Of a DNA stretch of 64,000 bases, positions 20,299 through 31,825 are shown piece by piece. Made by a program: the position numbers and the translations under genes. The notes beneath the pieces were generated by a model. The model searched no databases, was not told the DNA's origin, and was given only the letters and a program-made list of their open reading frames with translations. Source of the stretch: Prochlorococcus sp. AG-355-P07 (lineage in GTDB: Bacteria > Cyanobacteriota > Cyanobacteriia > PCC-6307 > Cyanobiaceae); the NCBI GenBank assembly GCA_003280575.1, contig QCEN01000003.1, forward strand, positions 62,001 through 126,000, given 5' to 3'. Within the stretch, counting starts at the first letter, position 1, and the number at the start of each line of letters is the position of its first letter.

Positions 20299-20670
20299 AT
20301 GGAAATTAACACAATTAACCTAGTTGGCAGAGCTGGCAGAGAACCAGATGTCAGATATTTTGAATCTGGCAGCATCGTAGCCAATTTCACTCTTGCAGTG
20401 AACAGAAGAAGCAGAGATGAAGAGCCAGACTGGTTTAACTTAGAAATATGGGGAAAGCAAGCCCAAATAGCTGCAGATTACGTTAAGAAAGGGTCTTTAA
20501 TTGGAATTACGGGAAGCTTTAAAATTGACAGTTGGAAAGATAAAAACACTGGGGAAGATAGATACAAACCTGTAGTTAGGGTTGATAGATTAAATTTATT
20601 AAGTTCCCGAAAAGAGTCTGAAAATAACCAATATTCTAACAACAGTAACTCTGATGAAATACCTTTCTAA
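20299..20670 (+). CDS. ssb: Single-stranded DNA-binding protein
   Basis: Binds single-stranded DNA in replication and repair. The 123 residues contain one OB-fold (about 1-105) with NLVGRAGREPDVRYFESG, WFNLEIWGKQA and VKKGSLIGITGSF. A short Asn/Ser linker follows, and the C-terminus DEIPF is the conserved acidic tip that recruits partner enzymes. It is shorter than E. coli SSB (178) mainly in the linker. The stop overlaps the convergent DedA-family gene by 4 bases. Confidence 0.93.
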   Translation: MEINTINLVGRAGREPDVRYFESGSIVANFTLAVNRRSRDEEPDWFNLEIWGKQAQIAADYVKKGSLIGITGSFKIDSWKDKNTGEDRYKPVVRVDRLNLLSSRKESENNQYSNNSNSDEIPF

Positions 20671-21323
20671 GGGCTATTTTTAAAAAGTCTAATAAATATT
20701 TTTGTTAAAAAATACAGGAAAATTAAAATTAAAATTGGCTTCACAATATATTTGATTTGATCTAAATAAGATTCAACGATTTGATAATTTTCACCAAATA
20801 AATAGCCTGCATAAGTAAGAAGGGCAACCCATATAAAGCTACCAAATGTGGTCCATATCAGAAATTTTCCTAATGGCATAAGTTCTATTCCGGCTGGAAC
20901 TGATATTAAAGTTCTTATACCTGGAACTAATCGGCCCCAAAAAACTAAAGATACACCGTATTTCTCAAACCACTTTTTACTTTTACTTAAGTCATTAGAA
21001 GAAATTCCTAAAAATTTTCCATTTTTATCTAGAAAATTTGAAAGTCTTTTTTGATTTGCTAATCTACCCAAATAATACCAAGGCAATGCCCCGAGTATCG
21101 TTCCAAATAAACCCCAAAAAACTAAAATATAGAAATTTAATTTTTGTTGATAAACAAAATATCCTCCCAAGGGCATTATTATTTCTGATGGGATCGGGGG
21201 AATTATATTTTCTAAGAACATAGCCAAACATATAGTGAGGTATGCAAGAGTTGAATTCTTTTCGACCGCCAAACCAATATAGTCAGGGATTGAAGTAAGA
21301 ATATTTACAAAAATTAAACTCAA
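20667..21323 (-). CDS. DedA/VTT-domain integral membrane protein
   Basis: A 218-residue polytopic protein of the DedA (SNARE-associated/VTT) family, some members of which move phospholipids across membranes. Typical features are the ENIIPPIPSEIIMPLGGYF re-entrant motif near residues 40-58, the GRLVPGIRTLISVPAG motif near residues 130-145, and several other hydrophobic helices. The substrate cannot be told. It lies 2 bases downstream of ahcY on the same strand, so it is likely in that operon. Confidence 0.92.
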   Translation of the reverse strand: MSLIFVNILTSIPDYIGLAVEKNSTLAYLTICLAMFLENIIPPIPSEIIMPLGGYFVYQQKLNFYILVFWGLFGTILGALPWYYLGRLANQKRLSNFLDKNGKFLGISSNDLSKSKKWFEKYGVSLVFWGRLVPGIRTLISVPAGIELMPLGKFLIWTTFGSFIWVALLTYAGYLFGENYQIVESYLDQIKYIVKPILILIFLYFLTKIFIRLFKNSP

Positions 21324-21325
21324 AC

Positions 21326-22744
21326 TTAGTATCTATAAAGTTCTGTTTTATAAGGACCTTCAACAGAAACATTAATATATTCAGCCTGTTCTCTAGTTAA
21401 TTTTGTTAATTTTGCACCAATTTTATCTAGATGTAATCTAGCTACCATTTCATCTAAATGTTTTGGTAAAACGTAAACCTCTTTGGAGTATTGCTCTGAC
21501 TTATTGAAAAGTTCAATTTGAGCTAAGACTTGATTGGTAAAAGAATTACTCATAACAAAACTTGGATGTCCAGTGGCACAGCCTAAGTTGACTAATCTCC
21601 CTTCAGCTAAAAGAATAATCTTGTTTCCACTCGGCAGAGTTATATGATCAACCTGCGGCTTAATATTTTCCCATGGATAATCTTTTAATGAAGCTACATC
21701 AATTTCATTATCGAAATGACCAATGTTACAGACTATGGCCTCATCCTTCATTTTGATCAGATTTTCATGAGTTATAACCTTATAGTTTCCAGTTGCCGTT
21801 ACAAATATATCTATTTCTTCAACGACATCTTCAAGGGTAACCACGCTGTAACCTTCCATTGCTGCCTGAAGAGCACAAATTGGATCGACTTCAGCAACTT
21901 TTACGATTGCACCAAGTCCTCTTAAAGATTGTGCTGAGCCCTTACCTACATCACCAAAACCCATGACTAAAGCAACTTTCCCAGCAATCATCACATCTGT
22001 CGCACGCTTTATGCTATCAACTAGAGATTCACGACAGCCATATAAGTTATCAAATTTGCTTTTTGTTACTGAATCATTAACGTTAATAGCAGGAAAAGGT
22101 AAAGCTTTTTGTTTTTGAAGTTGATAAAGTCTTGCAACGCCCGTAGTAGTTTCTTCTGTAACGCCTATGATATTATTTTTGATTCTAGAATAAAAGCCAC
22201 TATCAACTTTCAACTTAGATTTAATAGAGTTAAATAAAGCAATCTCTTCTTCATTACTAGGATTTTCTAAAACAGACAAATCTTTTTCTGCTTTACTGCC
22301 AAGTATCAATAAGCCAGTTGCATCCCCTCCATCATCAAGAATCATATTCGGAGAGTCTGAGCCCCAATCGAGGATATAGTGGGTGTACTGCCAATATTCT
22401 TCAAGAGTCTCACCTTTTTTTGCGTAAACAGGAATTCCTTGAACTGCAATAGCTGCAGCAGCATGATCTTGGGTAGAAAAAATATTGCATGAAGCCCATT
22501 TAACTTGCGCACCTAATTCAACAAGAGTTTCTATTAATACTGCTGTCTGAATTGTCATATGAAGACTACCAGCTATTTTTGCTCCTTTAAGCGGCTTCCT
22601 AGATTGATATTTATCCTTAAGTGCCATCAATCCAGGCATTTCGGTTTCTGCTATTTTTATTTCTTTTCGACCAAAATCAGATAAAGAAATATCTGAAATC
22701 ACATAATTTGGTGTAGAAGTTTTAACTGAATTTGCAATTACCAT
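21326..22744 (-). CDS. ahcY: Adenosylhomocysteinase
   Basis: Hydrolyses S-adenosylhomocysteine to adenosine and homocysteine, relieving product inhibition of SAM-dependent methyltransferases. The 472 residues show substrate-domain blocks such as [17 protein letters not shown], the NAD-binding loop [19 protein letters not shown], and the C-terminal KTELYRY that completes the neighbouring subunit's NAD site. The family is highly conserved. The downstream DedA-family gene starts 2 bases after its stop. Confidence 0.98.
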   Translation of the reverse strand: MVIANSVKTSTPNYVISDISLSDFGRKEIKIAETEMPGLMALKDKYQSRKPLKGAKIAGSLHMTIQTAVLIETLVELGAQVKWASCNIFSTQDHAAAAIAVQGIPVYAKKGETLEEYWQYTHYILDWGSDSPNMILDDGGDATGLLILGSKAEKDLSVLENPSNEEEIALFNSIKSKLKVDSGFYSRIKNNIIGVTEETTTGVARLYQLQKQKALPFPAINVNDSVTKSKFDNLYGCRESLVDSIKRATDVMIAGKVALVMGFGDVGKGSAQSLRGLGAIVKVAEVDPICALQAAMEGYSVVTLEDVVEEIDIFVTATGNYKVITHENLIKMKDEAIVCNIGHFDNEIDVASLKDYPWENIKPQVDHITLPSGNKIILLAEGRLVNLGCATGHPSFVMSNSFTNQVLAQIELFNKSEQYSKEVYVLPKHLDEMVARLHLDKIGAKLTKLTREQAEYINVSVEGPYKTELYRY

Positions 22745-22781
22745 ATTTAAAATACTTTGTTTACTAAACTATAATTGATAA

Positions 22782-23231
22782 TTGATTAATTTTGTGTTTG
22801 TTGAGAATTTAAAAGAGACTTTAAATTTAGGGGAAAAAATCTCACATAAATTAAATCCACAATCAATTGTTCTATTAAAGGGTCCGATTGGAGCAGGAAA
22901 AACTTCATTAGTTCAAGGAATTGCCAAAGGGTTATCTATCTCTGAGGATGTTACAAGCCCAACATTTGCCTTATCTCATCACTATTACTCCGGGAAAATT
23001 CCGCTATTTCATATTGATTTATACAGGTTAGAAAATATTTCTTCAGCAAAAGAATTTTTTTTTTCTGAAGTGGAAGAGGCATCCCAAAGTCAAGCTATTT
23101 TAGTTGTTGAATGGCCAGAATTAGTGGAACCAGTTGTTGAAAATTTCTGGAAAATAGAAATTAGTTATGCCAAAAATTGTGGCAGAAACTATGAGATAAG
23201 GGATCCTAAAAATTTACAGACCTTTTCATAG
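22782..23231 (+). CDS. tsaE: tRNA threonylcarbamoyladenosine biosynthesis protein TsaE
   Basis: ATPase of the TsaBDE complex that makes t6A37 in ANN-decoding tRNAs. The 149 residues contain Walker A GPIGAGKTSLVQG (about 35-47), TSPTF in the switch region, HIDLYRL and VVEWPE. No ATG fits the start; the frame opens with TTG at 22782, and I use that. The last 43 bases overlap the 3' end of the convergent PfkB kinase gene, an unusually long coding overlap for this window. Confidence 0.93.
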   Translation: MINFVFVENLKETLNLGEKISHKLNPQSIVLLKGPIGAGKTSLVQGIAKGLSISEDVTSPTFALSHHYYSGKIPLFHIDLYRLENISSAKEFFFSEVEEASQSQAILVVEWPELVEPVVENFWKIEISYAKNCGRNYEIRDPKNLQTFS

Positions 23232-24187
23232 TCTGGCTGAGGTTCAATAGCTCCCTCCCTTTGACAGGTTAACAATCCGCAAACACATGCAAACCTGACA
23301 CAAGCCTGAATTTCTAATTCGTCTGTAGGATATCCAGTAGAAATAAATGTTGAAATTAAGCCAGCTAAAAATGCATCGCCTGCGCCAGTAGTATCTACAA
23401 TTGTTTGTGTATGAGGGATTTTAGTATTTCCCTGTAATCCATTTATATACCATGAGACAGGGTTTTTCCCATCAGTAATTATTACATCTGGTCTTTTTGA
23501 CATTTGTTGAGATATTAACGAGGGATCTTCAAGCTCAAAAAACAAAGTCGCTTCTTCTTTAGCAAGCTTTATAAAATGTGCATTATTTAAAAAGTTTTTG
23601 ATTAGGTTTATCCTATCTTTCTTAATATTTTCCGATGCGAAATTTGAATAATCCCAAAAAACTTCCCTCCAATTCAAATCAATTACTACTTTTACTTCAA
23701 ATTTTTTTGCCTGTTTCAAAAGAAAAAAAATAGTCTCGGCAGAAATTGGTGATGATAGTACATTGGTTCCTGTAACTAAATATTGAGTTCTTAAAAAACA
23801 TTTCTCCAAATTTTTAAGTTCTTTTTCGATTAATTTCATACTTAGAGCTTCGTCAGCAAAGTACAAATGCGGGCTTGATTCAAATCCTGAAAAAAAACGA
23901 TCTCCAGATTGATCTCTGTCTACATTTACTACGCGAGTAGATGAATCATTATCTAATTGCAAGAAATCTAAATTAATCTCCAATTCATTAAATTGCTTAA
24001 TGATTTTTTTTCCATAATCATCACTTCCCAAACTTCCAATAAATATAGAATCTATTTCCAATTTTTTTAATGCAGAAGCAACATTTGCGGGTGCACCTCC
24101 AATAAAATCTTTAAATCCTTCATTTGACTTATTCTTAATTCTGTCTATCAAAGCCTCTCCAATGCATACGACATTAGCCTTTTTCAT
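23189..24187 (-). CDS. PfkB-family sugar kinase (fructokinase-like)
   Basis: Ribokinase-fold enzyme that phosphorylates a sugar or nucleoside with ATP. The 332 residues show the N-terminal GGAPANVASALKKLEI signature and the C-terminal catalytic DTTGAGDAFLAGL with the base Asp. The opening GEALIDRI and overall layout look like fructokinases, but substrate choice cannot be fixed from motifs. The C-terminal coding end overlaps tsaE on the opposite strand by 43 bases. Confidence 0.9.
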   Translation of the reverse strand: MKKANVVCIGEALIDRIKNKSNEGFKDFIGGAPANVASALKKLEIDSIFIGSLGSDDYGKKIIKQFNELEINLDFLQLDNDSSTRVVNVDRDQSGDRFFSGFESSPHLYFADEALSMKLIEKELKNLEKCFLRTQYLVTGTNVLSSPISAETIFFLLKQAKKFEVKVVIDLNWREVFWDYSNFASENIKKDRINLIKNFLNNAHFIKLAKEEATLFFELEDPSLISQQMSKRPDVIITDGKNPVSWYINGLQGNTKIPHTQTIVDTTGAGDAFLAGLISTFISTGYPTDELEIQACVRFACVCGLLTCQREGAIEPQPDYEKVCKFLGSLIS

Positions 24188-24277
24188 AAAATCAAACTGT
24201 TTTTCTTCCTTAAGAATAATTAATCAAAAACGAATAATTTTTTTTTGAATTAAAGTTTAATTAATAACTTATTAATA

Positions 24278-25192
24278 GTGACTTATAAAAAATCTGAAAT
24301 TTGGAAATGGAAAGATTGGCAGATATCATGGTCCTTATCAAAAAAATCTACTTACGATAATAAGAACAATATTTTATTAGTCCATGGATTTGGAGCATCA
24401 AAAAAACATTGGAGACATAATCAAGATTTTCTTAGCAAAATTTTTAATTGCTACGCAATTGATTTACTCGGTTTCGGAGAGAGTAGTCAGCCTAGTGCTC
24501 TATTACATTATGAACCTATTAAAAAAAATTCAATAAAATATTCTTTTGATTTATGGAGTAATCAAATATCAACTTTTTGCTCAGAGGTAATAGAATCTCC
24601 TGTTTACTTGGTAGGAAACTCAATAGGTGGCGTTATTGCGTTAAAAGCTGCTGAAATGCTCCAAGAAAAATGTAAAGGTGTCATTTTAATTGATTGTGCT
24701 CAAAGAACTATGGATGATAAACGCTTAAAAAAAAGTGATATCTTGATGAATTTGATTAGGCCAGTATTAAAAACATTAGTGAGGCAAAGATTAATTAGCG
24801 ATACACTTTTCACAAGAGCTGCTAATCCAAAAGTTATAACTAAAATACTGAAACAAGCTTATCCCTCAGGAAAAAATATTGATAGAGAATTAATTGAAAT
24901 ACTTTATAAACCCTCTCAAAGAAAAAATTCTAAAGAAGCATTTAGGGGTTTTATTAACCTATTTGATGACTATCTTGCTACAGACCTTTTCGATAAGGTT
25001 GATGTTCCAATTCAACTGATTTGGGGAGAAAAAGATCCGTGGGAATCTTTAAGTGAAGCAAAAGACTGGAAGAAAAAATTTAACAATATAAAAAGATTAG
25101 ACATAATCAAAGGCGTTGGCCATTGCCCGCATGATGAAGAACCTGAAGAAACTAATAGGTTAATATGTGAGTTTCTTCAAGAAACAAAATAG
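24278..25192 (+). CDS. Alpha/beta hydrolase
   Basis: A 304-residue alpha/beta-hydrolase with oxyanion region HGFGASKKHWRHN, nucleophile elbow GNSIGG (Ser), acid loop in GEKDPWES and a catalytic His in GVGHCPHDEEPE. The opening WKWKDWQISW and the DLLGFGESSQP block resemble plastid and cyanobacterial hydrolases related to pheophytinase, but a role in pigment metabolism is only a guess. The start is GTG at 24278; I see no better ATG. The stop overlaps the convergent sigma factor gene by 16 bases. Confidence 0.9.
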   Translation: MTYKKSEIWKWKDWQISWSLSKKSTYDNKNNILLVHGFGASKKHWRHNQDFLSKIFNCYAIDLLGFGESSQPSALLHYEPIKKNSIKYSFDLWSNQISTFCSEVIESPVYLVGNSIGGVIALKAAEMLQEKCKGVILIDCAQRTMDDKRLKKSDILMNLIRPVLKTLVRQRLISDTLFTRAANPKVITKILKQAYPSGKNIDRELIEILYKPSQRKNSKEAFRGFINLFDDYLATDLFDKVDVPIQLIWGEKDPWESLSEAKDWKKKFNNIKRLDIIKGVGHCPHDEEPEETNRLICEFLQETK

Positions 25193-26178
25193 GCCTCGAC
25201 ATTATCACTAAGTCTTCTCAAACCTCTTAAACCGTCTCGTTCTAGGTTTCTTACTCTATCCCTACTTATGCCAAGTACCCTTCCAATACCTGTAAGAGAC
25301 ATAGGTTCATCACCATCCATCCCGTATCGCATTCTCAAAACTCTACATTGCAGATCTGGTAATTGATGCAAAAGAGAATGAAGATCACCTCTCATACAAT
25401 CCATCTCGATTTGTTCCTCTGGCAAATCCTCACCGCCTGCTAGTAAATCCAATAAAACAGTGTCTTCACCATCACCAACTTTTGTTTCAAGACTAACTGG
25501 CTGTCCAGCTTTACACATTAAATCTTTAACATCTTCTTCAGGTAGTTCTACATATTTAGCAAGTTCACCTACTGTTGGAGTTCTAGACATTTCTTGACTT
25601 AGCTCTCTTTGCCCTTTTTTTAACTTATTCAACATTTCGGTTATGTGTATAGGTAACCTTATAGCCCTACTCTTTTCGGCTATTGCCCTTGTAATACCTT
25701 GTCTAATCCACCAGTATGCGTATGTTGAAAACTTGTAGCCTCTAGCTGGGTCAAATTTCTCGACACCCCTTACAAGTCCAATAGTTCCCTCCTGGATTAA
25801 ATCTAATAATTCCATATTTCTTTTGGTATATTTTTTTGCAACACTAACTACTAATCTCAAGTTTGCAGCAACCATTCTTTCTTTAGCACGCTGTCCAGCT
25901 CGTAACCTTTTCTTAATCTGAGTAGTAGAGAGATTCAACTTTGCTGACAGCTCATCAATACTTGGCTTATCACCAGTTAATTCAATTATCTCTAATTCTG
26001 CTCTCTCAACTTGCATATATTCTTGTACCTGCCTGCCAAGAGTGATCTCTTGCTCGTGAGATAGTAAAGGGACTCTCCCTATATCCCTCAAATATGATCG
26101 AACTAGATCAACATCATTACTAATTTTTAAACTTGCAATAGACGTCAGCTTATTCTCACCTATTGTTTCAGTAGACAT
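25177..26178 (-). CDS. Group 2 RNA polymerase sigma-70 factor
   Basis: Promoter-recognition factor with regions 1.2 (VRSYLRDIGRVPLLSHEQE), 2 (LDLIQEGTIGLVRGVEKFDPARGYKFSTYAYWWIRQ, taken as several motifs), 3 and 4 (GISRDRVRNLERDGLRGLR). It lacks the long acidic N-terminus of the primary sigma, so it is a group 2 (non-essential type) sigma. I choose the ATG at 26178 (MSTETIGENK); an in-frame ATG at 26211 would add 11 mostly hydrophobic residues. A palindrome lies between the two candidates. It overlaps the convergent hydrolase gene by 16 bases. Confidence 0.93.
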   Translation of the reverse strand: MSTETIGENKLTSIASLKISNDVDLVRSYLRDIGRVPLLSHEQEITLGRQVQEYMQVERAELEIIELTGDKPSIDELSAKLNLSTTQIKKRLRAGQRAKERMVAANLRLVVSVAKKYTKRNMELLDLIQEGTIGLVRGVEKFDPARGYKFSTYAYWWIRQGITRAIAEKSRAIRLPIHITEMLNKLKKGQRELSQEMSRTPTVGELAKYVELPEEDVKDLMCKAGQPVSLETKVGDGEDTVLLDLLAGGEDLPEEQIEMDCMRGDLHSLLHQLPDLQCRVLRMRYGMDGDEPMSLTGIGRVLGISRDRVRNLERDGLRGLRRLSDNVEAYFVS

Positions 26179-26190
26179 GAAAATTAAATG

Positions 26191-26205
26191 TTGTTTTGTA
26201 AACAA
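26191..26205. promoter_or_regulatory. Palindrome upstream of the sigma factor start
   Basis: TTGTTT-TGT-AAACAA is a perfect 6-base inverted repeat with a 3-base spacer, 13 bases before the preferred sigma factor start codon. It could be an operator or a small leader hairpin. In AT-rich DNA such palindromes occur by chance, so this is only a candidate. Confidence 0.25.
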
Positions 26206-26287
26206 TACCATTAAGAAATGTAAAGTTAAACAAAAAAATCCACAAATTTACAAAAATGAGAATAAATACCTAGTCAATTTGTATTAA

Positions 26288-27685
26288 TCAAGAGCTTAAT
26301 AACCATTTCGCAGTATTTAGATAAATAAATACACCTGCGATATCAGTGACAGTTGTTATGAAAGGAGAAGACATTAAGGCTGGATCCAATCTCATTTTAT
26401 CAAATAACAAAGGGAGAATAGCACCGGTTGTAGCAGCTAACGTCGTAATGGATATTAAACTTATTCCTACCGCAGAGGCTATTAAAGGTCCTTCTCCTTG
26501 CCACCATGCGAAGGGGTATATTACCAGCATCATCAACACACCAAGAAGAGCTCCTGTTATTGCCTCCTTAACTACTGCCTTAATTGCGCCAAGAGACTTC
26601 AATTTTTGTGTACTTAAACCCCTTATAACAACAGTTGAACTTTGAGCTCCAACATTACCCCCGGTTCCTATGAGCAAAGGAATAAATGCAGCTAACAAAA
26701 CTATTTCTTTTAAAATTTGATCATTCATGGCAATGACTTTAGTAGTCAAACCATTTGCCAAAACCAAAATTAACAACCATAAAATTCTTCTTCGAGCAAT
26801 TGTGAACAAACTACTTTGAAAATAATCATCTTCATCTCCAGGTTGAACTGCCCCTGCTGCATATATATCTCTTGTTGCTTCTTGCTCTATGACATCAATT
26901 AAATCATCAACAGTTACTATCCCAACCAGTCTTTTTTCTTTATCAACAACAGGAAGAGCTAAAAAATCATATCTTTGTATTGCTCTTGCTACCTCTTCTT
27001 GATTAGTGTTAGTAGAAATATTAACCACATCTTTTGTCATTACATCTCCAATTGGTTTAGCTGGATCTGCAGTTACAAGGTCCCTCAATGAAAGAATACC
27101 AGTTAAATGTCTCTCTTTATCGGTAACGTACAAACTATAAATAGTTTCTGTAAATGGGGCTCTTTTTCTAACTAACGAAAGAGCCTCAGCAGCAGTCTGC
27201 ATTTCTTTAAGATCTATGAATTCAGTTGTCATTAATCTTCCCGCAGTTTCTGGCTCATATCCAAGTAATTCAGCTGTGACTTTCCTTTCTCCAGGACTAA
27301 GAGCAGACAAAAATTTTCGTACAACTTTTGCTGGTAATTCGTCAAAGAGTTGAACTCGATCATCAGGAGACATTTTCTCAACAATCTCTAAAACCTCTCC
27401 TGAACGTAGTCTGTCTAATAAAGTTTGCTGAACTATTGGATCTAAATATTCATAAACCTCAATCGCCTCATTTTTCTTTAACAATCGAAATGCTAATGCC
27501 TGCAATATTAATGGAAGGCTGCCAATAGCATCTGCGATATCAACTGGTTGGGAGGGTTCTAGAAGTAATTTTGCCTCATCATAATTTCCTGCTACCAGCA
27601 ATTCTTCAAGTTGATTAGTAATATTTTCTCGATTACTTAAATCTGAAGTTAAGGATGTAACAGTTTCAAGGTTATTATCATTCAT
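26288..27685 (-). CDS. mgtE: Magnesium transporter MgtE
   Basis: Mg2+-gated channel of the inner membrane. The 465 residues are laid out as in the family: an N-terminal helical MgtE domain (about 30-135, with EKMSPDDRVQLFDELP), two CBS domains (about 140-265, with FLALPVVDKEKRLVGIVTVDDL), and about five C-terminal membrane helices with the pore motif PLLIGTGGNVGAQSSTVVIRG region and a terminal TDIAGVFIYL. The next gene upstream is the sigma factor on the opposite side of a short spacer; no Mg2+ riboswitch was recognised. Confidence 0.95.
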   Translation of the reverse strand: MNDNNLETVTSLTSDLSNRENITNQLEELLVAGNYDEAKLLLEPSQPVDIADAIGSLPLILQALAFRLLKKNEAIEVYEYLDPIVQQTLLDRLRSGEVLEIVEKMSPDDRVQLFDELPAKVVRKFLSALSPGERKVTAELLGYEPETAGRLMTTEFIDLKEMQTAAEALSLVRKRAPFTETIYSLYVTDKERHLTGILSLRDLVTADPAKPIGDVMTKDVVNISTNTNQEEVARAIQRYDFLALPVVDKEKRLVGIVTVDDLIDVIEQEATRDIYAAGAVQPGDEDDYFQSSLFTIARRRILWLLILVLANGLTTKVIAMNDQILKEIVLLAAFIPLLIGTGGNVGAQSSTVVIRGLSTQKLKSLGAIKAVVKEAITGALLGVLMMLVIYPFAWWQGEGPLIASAVGISLISITTLAATTGAILPLLFDKMRLDPALMSSPFITTVTDIAGVFIYLNTAKWLLSS

Positions 27686-27728
27686 AAATATTATCCCTTA
27701 TCAAAGTAACAAAACCATTATATGAAAT

Positions 27729-28058
27729 CTAAGTAATTTTTCTACTTATCCAGAACCCTATATACATAGTGAAAATATTTAAAATGATGATTGAATTAAA
27801 AAATATTATAAATTTTATCCAATCTCCTTGATTCAAAATTTTATACAAAAAATATATAAATCCGCTAAAAGATGTAAAGCAAGAAAAAAAACCACCTAAA
27901 ATAATTTTTTCTTTCCAATAAGTTACTTTTTTTGCGATAACAACACCAAAAAACAATGAACCAATTATTGAAACAATTAAATTATTATTTATAAGAAGTC
28001 TTAAAAAAGTAGCTGCATAACAAACTAAAATAATATAAATATAATTTGTTATTTTCAT
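27729..28058 (-). CDS. crcB: FluC/CrcB-type fluoride channel, divergent copy
   Basis: A 109-residue protein with four hydrophobic helices, the second of two adjacent FluC-like genes. It keeps the arginine of helix 1 (ATFLRLL) and a Phe-rich loop (CFTSFSGF), but lacks the usual Asn in helix 2 (IVSIIGS where the partner has IVNLIAS). This suggests it acts only as half of a heterodimer with the neighbouring copy, exporting fluoride. It overlaps the first copy by 4 bases (ATGA), so the two are made together. It is the last gene of the gyrB operon. Confidence 0.82.
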   Translation of the reverse strand: MKITNYIYIILVCYAATFLRLLINNNLIVSIIGSLFFGVVIAKKVTYWKEKIILGGFFSCFTSFSGFIYFLYKILNQGDWIKFIIFFNSIIILNIFTMYIGFWISRKIT

Positions 28059-28423
28059 TTAATAATTTTCATTAAATAATAACCTAAATAAAAGCAAATA
28101 AAAGATAGTAAAATAACTTCTAAATAATGAAAAAATAAACGCACAAATTTTTTCTTTTGAAATAAAACAAATAATTGATATATAAAGGAAGAAAATGTAC
28201 TAAAACACCCTAAAAAACTAGTATAAAATAACAACAATGAATTATTTTTAGAAAAGTTTACTGATACTAAAATTCCCAAAAGAAATGATGCTATTAAGTT
28301 TACTATTGAAGTATTTTGTATATTTAACCCTACATTTATTTTTAAATTATTTTGTATAAACATCCTTAGTATCAATCCAAAAGTACTCCCAAATAAAATA
28401 ATAATTATTGAGGTAATATCCAA
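28055..28423 (-). CDS. crcB: FluC/CrcB-type fluoride channel, better conserved copy
   Basis: A 122-residue four-helix membrane protein of the CrcB/FluC family, which forms dual-topology dimers passing fluoride out of the cell. Family marks are GLILRMF in helix 1, IVNLIASFLLG with the conserved Asn in helix 2, and GCFSTFSSF, which carries the phenylalanines and the break that binds Na+. It starts 3 bases after the SH3-like gene and overlaps the second copy by 4 bases. No fluoride riboswitch is visible upstream. Confidence 0.87.
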   Translation of the reverse strand: MDITSIIIILFGSTFGLILRMFIQNNLKINVGLNIQNTSIVNLIASFLLGILVSVNFSKNNSLLLFYTSFLGCFSTFSSFIYQLFVLFQKKKFVRLFFHYLEVILLSFICFYLGYYLMKIIK

Positions 28424-28426
28424 AAG

Positions 28427-30720
<2,294 letters not shown>

Positions 30721-30871
30721 TTAATATAAAAAAAAACATTAAACTTTTAAAATATTATTTTTAAAAGGTCTTAGATTAAATCTAACACCGCAATACGAGA
30801 AAGGCTCACAGTATATGAAAAATTTAATCACTTTAATTATATAGGGAATAGATTTTTCTTCAGAAATTGAT

Positions 30872-31771
30872 ATGTCTACTTATTCGCCTCATGTAATAGT
30901 TTTAATTGGACCCACAGCAAGTGGTAAAACAGAATTAGCTATTGAAATTGCAGATTATTTTAAAAATCATATACATAATATCGATTCAAGACAAATTTAC
31001 AAATCTATGGATATTGGAACAGCCAAGCCATCTAAAAATCAACAAAAGAAAATAAAGCATTTTTTAATAGATATTGCAGAGCCTATTGATCCAATTAATG
31101 TAAAACAGTTTCAAGAATTAGCACAAAATTCAATAAAAAAAGAAATCAAACAAAATAACTTACCTTTCCTTGTTGGAGGAAGCGGTTTGTATATGAACTC
31201 AATAACAAAAGGTTTTTTTGTGCCAGATGTACCTCCGCAAAAACATTTGAGGGGGCAATTAGAAAACCTTGGTCAGAGAGAATGTTGGGAACTTTTAAAA
31301 AACTGTGATCCAATATCAACAAAAACGATAAATTTTGCTGATCACATTAGAACAATAAGAGCTTTAGAAGTCTTTTACGTAACAGGTAAACCTTTGTCAA
31401 CTCAAAAAGTTCAAAAAAAACCTGACTGGAAGATACTAGAGCTTGGATTAAATAGAGATAATTTAAAAGAAAGAATTTTACAAAGAACAAAAAATATGTT
31501 TTTCTCTGGAATTATTGAAGAGACGAAACATCTTATTTCTCAATATGGCTCTGAAATGCCAATGTTAGAAACAATTGGTTACCGCGAAGCTAAAGATGTA
31601 TTAAATAATAATTTAACTATTGAAAAGGCAATTGAAATAACCACTACAAAAACGATTCAATTTTCCAAAAGACAAAAAACATGGTTTCGTAATAAAAATA
31701 ATCCTATTTGGCTTAATAACAAAAACCCACTAAAAGATGCAATAATTAGGATAGAGTCTTTTTTAGGCTAA
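30872..31771 (+). CDS. miaA: tRNA dimethylallyltransferase
   Basis: Adds an isopentenyl group to A37 of tRNAs reading UNN codons. The 299 residues have the P-loop [11 protein letters not shown], the [17 protein letters not shown] recognition block, and the [10 protein letters not shown] motif. The insertion domain is short, as in many bacteria. It is divergent from gyrB across 151 AT-rich bases, and infC follows 54 bases downstream on the same strand. Confidence 0.95.
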   Translation: MSTYSPHVIVLIGPTASGKTELAIEIADYFKNHIHNIDSRQIYKSMDIGTAKPSKNQQKKIKHFLIDIAEPIDPINVKQFQELAQNSIKKEIKQNNLPFLVGGSGLYMNSITKGFFVPDVPPQKHLRGQLENLGQRECWELLKNCDPISTKTINFADHIRTIRALEVFYVTGKPLSTQKVQKKPDWKILELGLNRDNLKERILQRTKNMFFSGIIEETKHLISQYGSEMPMLETIGYREAKDVLNNNLTIEKAIEITTTKTIQFSKRQKTWFRNKNNPIWLNNKNPLKDAIIRIESFLG

Positions 31772-31825
31772 TTTATAAACTAGCGGATCTTGTTCAACAT
31801 CCAATCAATTTATTAACAAAACTGA

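Noticed and set aside
26179-26211. Upstream ATG as start of the sigma factor
   Set aside because: It would add MVLFTKQHLIF, a hydrophobic stretch unlike sigma factor N-termini; the ATG at 26178 is preferred, though not proven.
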